Assembly: GCA_023442465.1 (NCBI GenBank)
Contig: JAEZZQ010000015.1
Location: forward strand, 496,001-560,000
Source: Bacillota bacterium
GTDB taxonomy: Bacteria; Bacillota; Clostridia; Lachnospirales; Lachnospiraceae
Reading direction: 5' to 3'
DNA length: 64,000 nucleotides
The notes under the pieces are model-generated. The model searched no databases and had not been told where the DNA came from. It saw only the letters and a list, made by a program, of their open reading frames with translations. Numbering within the stretch: position 1 is the first letter of the stretch; every line of letters starts with the position of its first letter. The position numbers were made by a program, and so were the translations under genes. This document shows positions 18,767-28,143 of this stretch, in pieces.

Positions 18767-19171
18767 TCACATAATTACCGCGCCATCGATATTGGTAAAT
18801 ACATTTTCATCTGTTTCTGTCTGTTTCATAGCCGTAACTACCGTATTATTAGGAACATTTACGATAAAGGCCAATTGGTCGACAAGCACCAAAGACTCAT
18901 GAATTCCTTTCAATCCTGCTTTCATCGTTCCTACCTGCAGCCTCTCCTTCTGGTTATCCGTAAGCTCTATGTTACGCTCCGCCAGACGATTCGCCGCATG
19001 CTTGGAAAATTTTACTTCCCCTGCACTCTCAGCCGCTTTTGCAGTTTTATTCAGTAAATCCGAAAAAGAAACTCCACTCTCTCCCGCGATTTTACGGCTT
19101 TGCTCTGCCTGTGTAAAATATTTTGCCTGTAGCTGTTCTATGGAAAGGAATTGATTATTTTGAATCTTCAT
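18767..19171 (-). CDS. Flagellar operon protein of the TIGR02530 type
   Basis: This 134-residue soluble protein matches the small family I know as flagellar operon protein TIGR02530: a central VKFSKHAANRLAERNIELT segment and a C-terminal LVLVDQLAFIVNVPNNTVVTAM segment. It lies between flgD and flgE, where that family is normally found in Firmicutes. Its biochemical role is unknown to me; position suggests hook assembly. No signal peptide or membrane segment is visible. Confidence 0.85.
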   Translation of the reverse strand: MKIQNNQFLSIEQLQAKYFTQAEQSRKIAGESGVSFSDLLNKTAKAAESAGEVKFSKHAANRLAERNIELTDNQKERLQVGTMKAGLKGIHESLVLVDQLAFIVNVPNNTVVTAMKQTETDENVFTNIDGAVIM

Positions 19172-19237
19172 AATCTTCTCCTCCTTGAGCTTTTCCCATC
19201 CCTGATACCTAAAACCGACACGACCAACCGCAAAGCT

Positions 19238-19924
19238 CTAATTATCGCTATCTCCGTTGTTTAAGTTGGCATTATTTTCTTCCTGGTCCTTGACCAGTTC
19301 TTCGATACGTTCGGTATATTCCTTCAGTTTCGTTACATAATCAGATGCGATAAAGGTCTTCTGGTAAGACGTCATTTCGTTATAGGTTTTATTCAGCTCG
19401 TCAATCTTATCCTTGTTATCCAGAGTCAATTTTTCCTTGGATGAAGGCAACTTGGCCATTTCAACCGCGAATTTCACTGCTAAATCATAAGCATCCAAAT
19501 ATGTCTGATCGGCAACTCCATATACATCGCTCAACGAATAAAGTGCACCTCCTATAGAAACAAAGGCTTTATTATTTTCGTAAATGATGTAATCCACCTT
19601 GCCTTGAATCTGCGTCGCCTGACCACTGCTGTTTGTCGTATTGACGCTTACCACTTGTCCTACCAATGAGGAAGCCCTGGATAACTCTAACGTAGCACTC
19701 ATATTCTGCATCTGTTCCAAGGACGAGAACTGTGCATACTGTGCAACGAATTCCGTATTCGAGGTTGGCTCAAGCGGGTCCTGATATTTCATCTGCGCTA
19801 CGAGCAAACCTAAAAATGCATCTTTATCAAGAGTTGATTTATCTTTTGAGGTGCTGTTCGCCAAAGCGGACGCAGATGTGCTTTGCACTATTTTCCCGTC
19901 TTCAATTTTTGCTGTTACTGACAT
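19238..19924 (-). CDS. flgD: Hook-capping protein FlgD
   Basis: FlgD caps the growing hook. The 228-residue product has the conserved N-terminal core LDKDAFLGLLVAQMKYQDPL and NTEFVAQYAQFSSLEQMQ. The middle carries a Tudor-like segment (VDYIIYENNKAFVSIGG). The C-terminal part (about 150-228) is charged and helical and not typical of Bacillus FlgD. It sits between fliK and the TIGR02530 gene as expected. Confidence 0.94.
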   Translation of the reverse strand: MSVTAKIEDGKIVQSTSASALANSTSKDKSTLDKDAFLGLLVAQMKYQDPLEPTSNTEFVAQYAQFSSLEQMQNMSATLELSRASSLVGQVVSVNTTNSSGQATQIQGKVDYIIYENNKAFVSIGGALYSLSDVYGVADQTYLDAYDLAVKFAVEMAKLPSSKEKLTLDNKDKIDELNKTYNEMTSYQKTFIASDYVTKLKEYTERIEELVKDQEENNANLNNGDSDN

Positions 19925-20006
19925 ACATTCTCCTTTCCGTAAGGATTTTCCTTACTTTTTATATTAGCCTGAAAATTATTACTGATTAAGTTCTTAATAC
20001 ATAAAA

Positions 20007-21422
20007 CTACGCAGTGAAATCAACAGTACTTCCATCCGCCGTCATCATCGCTACAGCAATTTGTTCTTCTTCGTTCAATTCCGCTTCGCTTTCGGGATTC
20101 AGTTCATTCAGGTTGATCTTTCTAACGCCCTTCTTCTTTCCCTCCTGTGACTGCTCCTGACCACTTCCGTCGCCGTTTAGATTTCTTTCAAACTGGTGAC
20201 TTTCTACAGTAACCTCTACCGCTTCCACTTTCAGTCCCTGCTCCTCGAAATTATTCCGAAGCTGTACTATCTGGCTTTCGATTGCCGCCTTCACCGTTTC
20301 ATTCTGTGTCAAGAACTGTGCGGTAATTACGCCGTCCTTAGACGTAATATGGATGTTGACCGTACCGAGACTTGCAGGATGAAGCTGTATTTCCATCTGG
20401 GTCATGTCCGTTTTGATCTGAACCTTCATATAATCCATAATCTGATTCATGATGTCCTGCGTGTTTGCTGTCTGACCCGACATGGTGCTTTCGAATACCG
20501 CATCTGCAGTCGCCGTAGTATTACTTCGGTTCAGCAAGCTTTCTAACAGCACATTATTGTAGGTATTGCTTCCGTGAGATGAGGAATCCTTCTGTGAAGA
20601 ATCTCTTTTAGGACTTTCTGCCTTTTCTTCCTCCGGTACCTCTGCCTTCTTGGAAACCAATTCAGGACTTTCTTCCTTACTGTTTCCTTCCGTCTTTACA
20701 CTGATTTCCACCACTTCGCCATCACGCTCTACGGTTACCGTATAATCTCTTTGCTCTTCCGGCACTGCTTCCGTGTCTTCCGTTCCTGTCAATTTTACAT
20801 GTTCGCCCGCTTTGGGAATTTCATCCTTAGGAATCGCCTGCTCCAAAACCGCTGCAATTTCCTCAGGTGTTAAGCCCGTCTGCTCCTGTAACGCATTCAC
20901 CGTTTCGTTTACCTTCTCCAAAAGGTTCTTGAGAGAATTATAAAGTCCTTCGTCTGTCATTACCGTCAGCATATCTGCATCCTTAAGCGTTAGCACCAAC
21001 TGTGTCAGGTTATCGGGATTCAGCAAATCTGCCATGGTCAGTCCCAAGGTCTCCATAGCGGCTTCCACTTCCTCCACCGAGATGCCCAATTCCTGTGAAA
21101 CCTCATTGACCAGTTCCTCTCCAGCCTTATGTATTACGTCTTCCGTGGTCTTGTCCACATCGGCGTTCTGTACATCCTCCACCTTCGTTTTAGCACTGTT
21201 ATCTTTGGTATCCAAGCCCCTCTTATCGGTGCGGCTCACCTTCACCTGAGAACTTTTCACCGTATTGTCGTTAGAAAGAGACGTGTTCTGTATATCCGTC
21301 TGTCCTGACGCTTTACTGAAAGTATCCGAAAAATTTCCAGCCAGATTAGCTGACGTATTTCCAGCCTGCTTCGTGGATGCATAATTCATTAACGGATTGA
21401 TGCCTTTTACCGGTGTGCTCAT
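20007..21422 (-). CDS. fliK: Hook-length control protein FliK
   Basis: FliK measures hook length and triggers the FlhB specificity switch. The 471-residue protein has a long polar, acidic, low-complexity N-terminal ruler region (about 1-310) and a conserved C-terminal domain (about 325-420) with IQLHPASLGTVNIHI and FEEQGLKVEAVEV. The final ~50 residues are again acidic and lysine-rich. Length is within the broad range of the family. It precedes flgD as usual. Confidence 0.93.
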   Translation of the reverse strand: MSTPVKGINPLMNYASTKQAGNTSANLAGNFSDTFSKASGQTDIQNTSLSNDNTVKSSQVKVSRTDKRGLDTKDNSAKTKVEDVQNADVDKTTEDVIHKAGEELVNEVSQELGISVEEVEAAMETLGLTMADLLNPDNLTQLVLTLKDADMLTVMTDEGLYNSLKNLLEKVNETVNALQEQTGLTPEEIAAVLEQAIPKDEIPKAGEHVKLTGTEDTEAVPEEQRDYTVTVERDGEVVEISVKTEGNSKEESPELVSKKAEVPEEEKAESPKRDSSQKDSSSHGSNTYNNVLLESLLNRSNTTATADAVFESTMSGQTANTQDIMNQIMDYMKVQIKTDMTQMEIQLHPASLGTVNIHITSKDGVITAQFLTQNETVKAAIESQIVQLRNNFEEQGLKVEAVEVTVESHQFERNLNGDGSGQEQSQEGKKKGVRKINLNELNPESEAELNEEEQIAVAMMTADGSTVDFTA

Positions 21423-21462
21423 CGTGTTCTACCTCCTTTCCTATTAAATTTTAATGTTGATT

Positions 21463-21493
21463 TATATATAAACGCGGTTTCCCGCCTTATATA
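21463..21493 (-). other. Intercistronic hairpin with GAAA tetraloop (ylxF-fliK gap)
   Basis: On the minus strand ATATATAA and TTATATAT-type arms flank GCGG-GAAA-CCGC, giving about 12 pairs with one mismatch and a GNRA tetraloop in the 77-base gap between the ylxF-like gene and fliK. No U-tract follows. It may be an mRNA processing or stability element; the role is inference. Confidence 0.45.
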
Positions 21494-21499
21494 TCGTCA

Positions 21500-22384
21500 T
21501 TAAGACTCCGGATCCATAATCTTGGTTATGCGTGCCGCAGTAGCCGGATCCATGGCTCCTAAAATCTTTCCTCTGTCCTCGGCGCTCATCACCGAAAGAA
21601 TCCTCGATGCCAATCCGAGATTGTCGGTCATCGACTCAAAAATAGCCGCTGCCTCCTTCGGTTTCATCTCTGAATACGCCTGCGCGTATTCCTTCACATC
21701 GTTGCTTTCCTCTACCTGCTGTACCACCTGCTTGTATAGATATTCTGCCGTAGCGGAATCGATGCTTTCGTAATATTTCTTGTATTCCTCAGCTCCCGGC
21801 CCGTTTTCCGCATACACTACTTCTTCATAGAATTCTGTCTTGATTCTCTGGAACTCTACCTGATTGTCTTCAAAGGTCTTTAATCTTTCGACCTCTGCCT
21901 TTAAGTTAGCAACCTCTTCCGAGCTTGTGGACTGCGCGGACTGTGCACTCTGCAGCTCCAGTTCCAACTCCTTAATATATTTGACCGCTTCCTCAAGGCT
22001 CTTATATCCGCCATAGTCCTCTCCCGTTTCCGTCGTTATATCCGTAACCTCATCCGCCGACGGAAGAATCTTATTGATCACCGGTACATTCTTCAAAACA
22101 GGGGTGAGCACGCTGGACCCGAAACCGCCTACATCCAGCTTCACCAATAAGCAGAGGATAGCAATCCACACAACTACAATAAGCGTCGTAACCAGAAAAA
22201 CCGATACGCCGCTAGTTCCACTATCATCATCCAACTGCGCCTCCTGAAGATAAAGCTCCTTGGCCCGCCTTTTCGCTTCCCTTTTCTGCTCCTTCTGCTC
22301 TGACTTGAGACGCTTTTTTTCTTCTGCCAGCTTCGCTTTATCCGTAATCTGGTCTATATCTGTAATAACCTCTGTATTTGGCAT
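21500..22384 (-). CDS. ylxF: YlxF/MotE-like flagellar operon protein
   Basis: This 294-residue protein has a cytoplasmic charged N-terminus, one membrane helix (about 67-88, FLVTTLIVVVWIAILCLLV), a coiled-coil region (about 130-190) and a C-terminal MgtE-N/FliG-M-like segment (MKPKEAAAIFESM, MDPATAARITKIM). That architecture is YlxF, a relative of MotE chaperones, placed between fliJ and fliK in Firmicutes. I chose ATG 22384, preceded by GAAGGTGAG; an upstream in-frame start at 22408 overlaps fliJ. Its exact job is not settled; a role in export or stator assembly is inference. Confidence 0.85.
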   Translation of the reverse strand: MPNTEVITDIDQITDKAKLAEEKKRLKSEQKEQKREAKRRAKELYLQEAQLDDDSGTSGVSVFLVTTLIVVVWIAILCLLVKLDVGGFGSSVLTPVLKNVPVINKILPSADEVTDITTETGEDYGGYKSLEEAVKYIKELELELQSAQSAQSTSSEEVANLKAEVERLKTFEDNQVEFQRIKTEFYEEVVYAENGPGAEEYKKYYESIDSATAEYLYKQVVQQVEESNDVKEYAQAYSEMKPKEAAAIFESMTDNLGLASRILSVMSAEDRGKILGAMDPATAARITKIMDPES

Positions 22385-22388
22385 TTTC

Positions 22389-22835
22389 TCACCTTCTTCT
22401 CCGCCCATATGTATAACTGGTCAGTTCGTCTACTTCCTTGCTTTCTGCGGAGTTTTCCTCCTTTATAAATTCCTCAAAGGCCTTTTCCCGCAGTTTTTCC
22501 TGCACCTTGCGCTCCTGCATGACATCCTGAAGCTTTTGCCGCTTCCGTTCCAGTTCATCTTCTGCGCGGCGCACCTCGATTTTCTGATTTACTATATAAT
22601 CGCCCATCTGCAAAATAGCATTCTTATTGTCCAGAATATCCTGTACGTTCAAATTGTGTTCCCTAAGCCTGCGGCCTTCTTCTTCATAGGACGCTTTTCT
22701 TTCGAAGAGATATCTTAATTTTTCCTCCTCTTCATCCAAACGCATTCTGGCAGCGGCAAATTCCATTTTTGCCTGCTCTTCCATCTTATATTTCAGATTT
22801 AGAATACTTTGCATCCTATATATAAATTTCGACAT
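22389..22835 (-). CDS. fliJ: Flagellar export chaperone/stalk FliJ
   Basis: FliJ is the coiled-coil stalk of the FliH-FliI export ATPase complex. The 148-residue product is almost entirely helical with heptad-like charge patterns, starts FIYRMQSILNLKYKMEEQAK, a typical FliJ opening, and lies directly after fliI. Sequence conservation in this family is low, so position carries part of the assignment. Confidence 0.88.
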   Translation of the reverse strand: MSKFIYRMQSILNLKYKMEEQAKMEFAAARMRLDEEEEKLRYLFERKASYEEEGRRLREHNLNVQDILDNKNAILQMGDYIVNQKIEVRRAEDELERKRQKLQDVMQERKVQEKLREKAFEEFIKEENSAESKEVDELTSYTYGRRRR

Positions 22836-22843
22836 AAACCCCT

Positions 22844-24163
22844 CTAATCTTTAAATAACTCTTCCATATTTCTTACGGATTCTTCGAAACTGTATTTTTC
22901 CTCCACCGCCTGTATCAAAAACGAATTTACCGCATCGATCTTCTCGATGGCATAATCGATATTAGCGTTGCTGCCGTTCTTATAAGCACCTATATTGATC
23001 AAATCCTCTGCCTCATTATATGTAGCAAGGACATTCTTCAGCTTGCCTGCCGTCTGCTTATGCTCACGGTCTGCAATCTGACTCATGCAGCGGGATATGC
23101 TCTGCAAAACATCGATTGCCGGATAGTGATTCCGATGCGCCAGCTTTCTGCTGAGCATGATATGCCCATCCAGAATACTTCTCGCCGTATCCGTAATCGG
23201 CTCATTGAAATCATCGCCGTCTACGAGTACCGTATACAGTCCCGTTATGGAACCCTTCTTAGAACGTCCTGCGCGCTCCAAAAGCTTTGGCATCTCAGAA
23301 TATACGCTGGGCGGATATCCCCTCGAAACGGGCGGTTCGCCGCTGGCGAGACCGATTTCCCTCTGTGCCATGGAAAAACGGGTAAGGGAATCCATCATAA
23401 GCAAGACATCCTTCCCCTGATCCCTGAAATATTCTGCAATAGCGGTAGCCGTCTTCGCAGCTTTATTACGTTCAAGGGCCGGTTTATCCGAAGTCGCCAC
23501 CACTACGATGGAACGCTTCATGCCTTCCGGACCCAAATCTCTCTCTATAAATTCGCGGACCTCACGTCCCCGCTCTCCAATCAATGCGATAACGTTGATA
23601 TCCGCTTTCGTATTCCTCGCGAACATGCCCAGCAATGTGGATTTACCCACTCCTGAACCGGCGAATATGCCGACCCTCTGCCCTTTTCCAATGGTCAGAA
23701 GTCCATCCACCGCTTTTACTCCCAAAGGAAGAACATCGTCAATAATATCACGGCTAAGCGGATCCGGCGGCGGCGCTTCTACGGAATAGGTATGTCCGCT
23801 CACGGCTATGCCCTCTGAAACCGGTCTTCCTAAGCCATCCAGGGTCTGTCCCAAGAGTTCCTCGCTCACTTGTATCGTAAGGGGAGCTCCTGTATTCTCC
23901 ACCATGCTTCCAAAACCGATGCCTTCCATCGACTCATAAGGCATCAAGAGTGTTTTCTTATCCTTAAATCCTACCACTTCCGCCATCGCAGGCTTCGCAT
24001 CCGCTCCTGTATCGGGATAAATCCGGCAGATATCTCCGAGCTTCGCATCCGGCCCTAACGATTCAATCGTCAGACCGACGATGTTGACTACTTTCCCCTT
24101 CATCTTGTAGTAGGTGCCTTCTATTAATTTTTCATATTTTATAAAATCAATCGCTGCTCTCAA
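22844..24163 (-). CDS. fliI: Flagellar export ATPase FliI
   Basis: FliI is the F1-beta-like ATPase of the flagellar export apparatus. The 439-residue product has Walker A GSGVGKST at about 169-176, the PPPDPLSRDIID motif, Walker B LLMMDSLTRF and GEPPVSRGYPPSVY. The start is TTG at 24163 with GAGGTGG seven bases upstream; no ATG is suitably placed. It follows fliH and precedes fliJ. Confidence 0.97.
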   Translation of the reverse strand: MRAAIDFIKYEKLIEGTYYKMKGKVVNIVGLTIESLGPDAKLGDICRIYPDTGADAKPAMAEVVGFKDKKTLLMPYESMEGIGFGSMVENTGAPLTIQVSEELLGQTLDGLGRPVSEGIAVSGHTYSVEAPPPDPLSRDIIDDVLPLGVKAVDGLLTIGKGQRVGIFAGSGVGKSTLLGMFARNTKADINVIALIGERGREVREFIERDLGPEGMKRSIVVVATSDKPALERNKAAKTATAIAEYFRDQGKDVLLMMDSLTRFSMAQREIGLASGEPPVSRGYPPSVYSEMPKLLERAGRSKKGSITGLYTVLVDGDDFNEPITDTARSILDGHIMLSRKLAHRNHYPAIDVLQSISRCMSQIADREHKQTAGKLKNVLATYNEAEDLINIGAYKNGSNANIDYAIEKIDAVNSFLIQAVEEKYSFEESVRNMEELFKD

Positions 24164-24222
24164 TATCGGCCCACCTCATATGTATTTACTACTCCCATCG
24201 GTAATGCGAAATGCCCTTATTA

Positions 24223-25116
24223 CTATTCTTTCGTATATGATAGAAGCCTGAGTTTCTGGGAAAGCTCCTCCAACTGCGTCCCTAATCCGCAGTCAAATAT
24301 GCCCCCATCTGTCTCTATCATGCATTCGTTTGGACAAAGTGTTACATCTTCCACAATCTCTACGGAAGCACTGGGAGATACTGCACTGGCCAACAACTCT
24401 TCTTTCTTCATGCTGACATAAGAATAATCCTCCTTAGAAACATGAATCAAATAATTACTGCTTCCATCCATCTTGTGCATCGCAGTAGATATTAAATGTA
24501 AGATAATATCCCGTTCTTTCGCCAAGTCCACTTTAAATATTTTCTCATAAATATCGGTCAGACTTTCTATAAACCTAGGTTCCAGCGTTTTTACCAGTTC
24601 CTGATAATCCTTTTCAAGGCTGATTCTTTCCTCTTCCAGCATCTTTCTCTGAGCTTCGATTTTCGCCATACCCTCATTATAACCGGCCTCGTAGCCTTTC
24701 GCTTTCCCTTCTTCGAATGCCCGCTGTTTCAGTTCCTCGCTTTCCCGCTGCGCCTGGGCCAATACTTCGGACTTAATGTCCTCCGCTTCGCGGCGCGCCT
24801 CCTCCAGCATCTCCTGAACCTGTGCGGACGCTACCGTCAAGGACTCTCCTATCTCTTTTCCTTCCGCATCCTCCGGCTGAACTGCCTTTATCACAGAGCC
24901 GCCCTCGTCGTCTGTAAGCAAAGCATCCACTTGTCCTGCATTCAAGCCCGACGAAAATCCGTCCAGCGTATCCGTATCGCTTTCGCTCTTTGCTTCCTTA
25001 AGCATCAGCCCTTCCAGATACTCTATTTTCTTCGCGACCTTTTCATTATTATCTATCTTCAAAGCATCATCGTTGTGTACGGTAATCTGATTGAATTTAT
25101 AAATATTCTTAGACAA
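24223..25116 (-). CDS. fliH: Flagellar export ATPase regulator FliH
   Basis: FliH is the peripheral stator that holds FliI. The product is 297 residues from TTG 25116, which has GGAGGTGA eight bases upstream and gives MSKNIYKFNQI; a more upstream TTG at 25149 would overlap fliG by 41 bases. A long coiled coil with Glu/Lys/Ala and Gly spacing (about 115-190, including GKAKGYEAGYNEGM) and a C-terminal domain with PNECMIETDGGIFDCGL are typical of FliH/YscL proteins. Confidence 0.92.
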   Translation of the reverse strand: MSKNIYKFNQITVHNDDALKIDNNEKVAKKIEYLEGLMLKEAKSESDTDTLDGFSSGLNAGQVDALLTDDEGGSVIKAVQPEDAEGKEIGESLTVASAQVQEMLEEARREAEDIKSEVLAQAQRESEELKQRAFEEGKAKGYEAGYNEGMAKIEAQRKMLEEERISLEKDYQELVKTLEPRFIESLTDIYEKIFKVDLAKERDIILHLISTAMHKMDGSSNYLIHVSKEDYSYVSMKKEELLASAVSPSASVEIVEDVTLCPNECMIETDGGIFDCGLGTQLEELSQKLRLLSYTKE

Positions 25117-26125
25117 TAATCTCGTCACCTCCGCCTCTGGAGATAACAATTTCCGCCGAATCTTCCAGTTTTCTTATGATATTAACTATCTTCTGCTGGG
25201 CCTCTTCCACATCTTTCATACGTACAGGTCCCATGAATTCCATATCTTCTTTGATCATAACAGAAAGACGTTTGGACATATTGTTAAATATTGTATTCTG
25301 AACCTGCTCATTAGATCCTTTGAGCGCAATTGCAAGGTCGTTATTGTCCACGTCGCGCAGCACCCTCTGAATCGCTCTGTCATCAAGCAGCAAGATATCC
25401 TCGAACACGAACATCTTCTTTCTGATTTCGTCTGCAAGCTCCGGCTCTTCGATTTCCAAAGTCTCCATGATATGCTTCTCCGTACCGCGGTCTACTGTAT
25501 TCAAAATATCTACGACCGCATCTACGCCGCCGATAATCGTGTAGTCTTGATTTACTAAAGATGCAAGCTTGGATTCCAGCACTTTTTCCACCTCTTTTAT
25601 TACATCGGGACTGGTTCTGTCCATTACCGCAATACGCCTTGCTACATCTGCCTGCCTGTCCGGAGGCAATGCCGATATGATGAGCGCAGACTGTGCTGAC
25701 GATAAATAGGACATGATAAGTGCGATTGTCTGCGGATGCTCATCCTGAATAAAGTTAAGAAGCTGCGATGCATCCGTCTTTCTGATGAACTCAAAGGGCT
25801 TAACCTGCAAGGATGCGGTCAGCTTGCTGATAACATCCATCGCCTTTTCTGAGCCCAGCGCTTTTTCCAAAAGTTCCTTCGCATAACCGATACCGCCTTC
25901 TGCAATATATTGCTGAGCGAGGCAAACCTGATAAAACTCTTCTAATATTTCTTCCTTTAATTGTGGTGTAATACTTCTCGTATTCGCAATTTCCAAAGTT
26001 AACTCTTCTATTTCTTCTTCCTTCAAATGCTTAAATATCATCGCCGAACGTTCCGGTCCCAGCGCAATCAGCAAAATGGCCGCTTTCTGAAGCCCCGCTA
26101 TCTTTTCATCCCCAGTTCTGGACAT
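25109..26125 (-). CDS. fliG: Flagellar motor switch protein FliG
   Basis: FliG transmits stator force to the rotor. The 338-residue product has N, middle and C domains: GLQKAAILLIALGPERSA near the start, the EHPQ motif (about 129-132, within FIQDEHPQTIALIMSYL), and a C-terminal torque helix with charged residues DDRAIQRVLRDVDNNDLAIA. Length is standard. It overlaps the downstream fliH start by eight bases. Confidence 0.97.
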   Translation of the reverse strand: MSRTGDEKIAGLQKAAILLIALGPERSAMIFKHLKEEEIEELTLEIANTRSITPQLKEEILEEFYQVCLAQQYIAEGGIGYAKELLEKALGSEKAMDVISKLTASLQVKPFEFIRKTDASQLLNFIQDEHPQTIALIMSYLSSAQSALIISALPPDRQADVARRIAVMDRTSPDVIKEVEKVLESKLASLVNQDYTIIGGVDAVVDILNTVDRGTEKHIMETLEIEEPELADEIRKKMFVFEDILLLDDRAIQRVLRDVDNNDLAIALKGSNEQVQNTIFNNMSKRLSVMIKEDMEFMGPVRMKDVEEAQQKIVNIIRKLEDSAEIVISRGGGDEIIV

Positions 26126-26130
26126 TCCCT

Positions 26131-27729
26131 TTACCCCCAGTCTTCATTCAGCCAGTTTCTAAGCAGGCTGGCCGCCGCTTCCGGATTCTCGCTCACGAAT
26201 CTGTCGATCATCTTTCTCGTCTCTGATTCATTTTCCGGCAGGATGCTCTCAAGTTCTACAATCGGAGTGGATTGAAGCAGCGATTCCACGGAAAGCTCCT
26301 CCTCCACGTCTCTTTCTTTCTCTCCACGCATGCTTCTAAGTATTACGAAAGCAAGAAGGGCAAGAATTACAACAACCAGCAAAATCTGAATCACATCGGT
26401 AGCTGTCACATTAAGTCCTTCGCTGTCGAAGAATACATTCTCGCTATAAGCCACAATCGTAATCGCATCTGCGTTGATGCCGGTAGCATTCGCCACCACA
26501 TTGTACATCTCCGCTTCCACATCCACTTTTGTCCTTCCGGTATTAGCCGCTTTGTATTCGCTCCATGAAATTCCATCCAAAAGCCCCTGGCTCTTGGCAT
26601 CTTCTTCGCGAACTACATTATAAACGATTCCTGTAACCGAAACGGAGGACGCTTCATAATCGATACGGCCCGCAGGGGTACTCGCATTGGTAATCGTCTC
26701 ATTAGGAAGATAATCTCTGGACTCCTCCGTTACGGTAGAACTGCTGTTGGCATTGTCCGTCATTACGTAGGTTGTCTGGTCATTGGAATCTGTCCCCGGT
26801 ACACCGCCATTGGAATTGATGGAATCGGAACTATAAACATCCTCGTGACTCAATACGCCCTGCGTCTGTCCATCCGCCGGAGTATAGGTATGTTCCGTAG
26901 TGTCTGTAGTCGAAAAATCCAACACTAAATTGCTTGCAACCTCGATATTGTCAAATTCTTTGGTCCCAAGCAACACTCTTTTCACTTCATTCTTTACGAG
27001 GCTTTCCGCCTGTGTCTTCACATTGAGCTGGGAATTCGCCAAGCCCGATGTCGTATAATTATCGTCTCCCGAAAACAGCATGTTTCCTTCTGTATCGAGA
27101 ATAACCACGTTATTAGTCGTGGTATTTCCTATCGCAGTCGCTACTGCTCTCGCTAAATATGCCGCATTATCTGTGGTAAACTCTCCATTCAGTTGGAGCA
27201 AAATACTGGCAAAAGCTTCCTCCTCAGTGGAAATGAGCGTTCCGTCGTTTTCCGGTATGGACAGTTCTACACTGGCACTTTTAATTGCGGAGAATTTCTC
27301 TATAAATTCTTTTTCCAGCCTCGTCTCCATGTAAAGCTGATATTTCTTCTGCTTATCGGATTCGGTAGTACTGAAACCTCCGCTCGTTACGTTGTCGATG
27401 CTGTATGCCGCGGACTGAATGTCGTTAGCTCCTAGCAGAAGGTTTGCATCCGACTGCTGGGATTTCAAGACTTCAATCTGATAGCCGTCGTCGGATACCT
27501 GATAACCGATGCCGCCGCCATCTAAAAGTTCCGTTACTTCCGCCGCTTCTTTTGTCGTCTCACAATTGAGTAGCAGTACATACTGAGGTCTCGTAAGAAA
27601 TGCTGTCAAAATTGCTATAATCAAGATAATTCCGGCCGCCGCCGAAATAATAATCGTTTTTTGTTTCGCGGTAAATTTATTCCACCACTCAAGAACTTTA
27701 TCTAAAAGTTCTTTCACCTTATCTGCCAT
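26131..27729 (-). CDS. fliF: Flagellar MS-ring protein FliF
   Basis: FliF forms the MS ring in the membrane. The 532-residue protein has an N-terminal membrane helix (about 25-46), ring-building motifs (YRVxEL-like segment, LEKEFIEKFSAIKSASVELSIP), a second membrane helix near 450-470 and a C-terminal FliG-binding tail ending ENPEAAASLLRNWLNEDWG. Length and order are typical. It is five bases upstream of fliG. Confidence 0.97.
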   Translation of the reverse strand: MADKVKELLDKVLEWWNKFTAKQKTIIISAAAGIILIIAILTAFLTRPQYVLLLNCETTKEAAEVTELLDGGGIGYQVSDDGYQIEVLKSQQSDANLLLGANDIQSAAYSIDNVTSGGFSTTESDKQKKYQLYMETRLEKEFIEKFSAIKSASVELSIPENDGTLISTEEEAFASILLQLNGEFTTDNAAYLARAVATAIGNTTTNNVVILDTEGNMLFSGDDNYTTSGLANSQLNVKTQAESLVKNEVKRVLLGTKEFDNIEVASNLVLDFSTTDTTEHTYTPADGQTQGVLSHEDVYSSDSINSNGGVPGTDSNDQTTYVMTDNANSSSTVTEESRDYLPNETITNASTPAGRIDYEASSVSVTGIVYNVVREEDAKSQGLLDGISWSEYKAANTGRTKVDVEAEMYNVVANATGINADAITIVAYSENVFFDSEGLNVTATDVIQILLVVVILALLAFVILRSMRGEKERDVEEELSVESLLQSTPIVELESILPENESETRKMIDRFVSENPEAAASLLRNWLNEDWG

Positions 27730-27768
27730 GTTAAAGTCTCCTTATCTGACGTATTTCTATCAGATTTT

Positions 27769-28092
27769 TTAGATTTGTATTTGCATAATCTCTTTATAAG
27801 CGTCTAACAGCTTGTCACGGACTGCCACCGTATACTGTAATGCGGTCGATGCCTTACCAAGAGCTACCGTGAGATCATGTGTGTTCTGGGTCTCTCCCAG
27901 CGCCCACTTGATTTCCTCGTTTTCTGCACCTGACAAATAACTATTCGTGGTATTGATATTCTCCATCGCCTTAGTAAGAATACTGTCAAAAGAAGTATCT
28001 ACCGGCTGAAGAGCTAATTTTCCTATTGCACTGCTTTCCGCCGCCTGCTTTACGGCGCCCGATGTCACGTTATATAAGGATGCGATATCCAT
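27769..28092 (-). CDS. fliE: Hook-basal body protein FliE
   Basis: FliE links the MS ring to the rod. The 107-residue product ends with the conserved ALGKASTALQYTVAVRDKLLDAYKEIM pattern split here as ALGKAS and VRDKLLDAYKEIMQIQI, characteristic of FliE. It sits between flgC and fliF as in nearly all bacteria. Confidence 0.95.
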   Translation of the reverse strand: MDIASLYNVTSGAVKQAAESSAIGKLALQPVDTSFDSILTKAMENINTTNSYLSGAENEEIKWALGETQNTHDLTVALGKASTALQYTVAVRDKLLDAYKEIMQIQI

Positions 28093-28143
28093 TTTTTCCC
28101 TCCATTATTAAGAAATTTATTGCCAGACCCTAATTACCTTTTA

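Noticed and set aside
19939..19960. Plus-strand hairpin GTAAGG/CCTTAC followed by TTTTT upstream of flgD
   Set aside because: No plus-strand gene exists to be terminated; on the minus strand the U-tract is on the wrong side. Likely chance in AT-rich leader.
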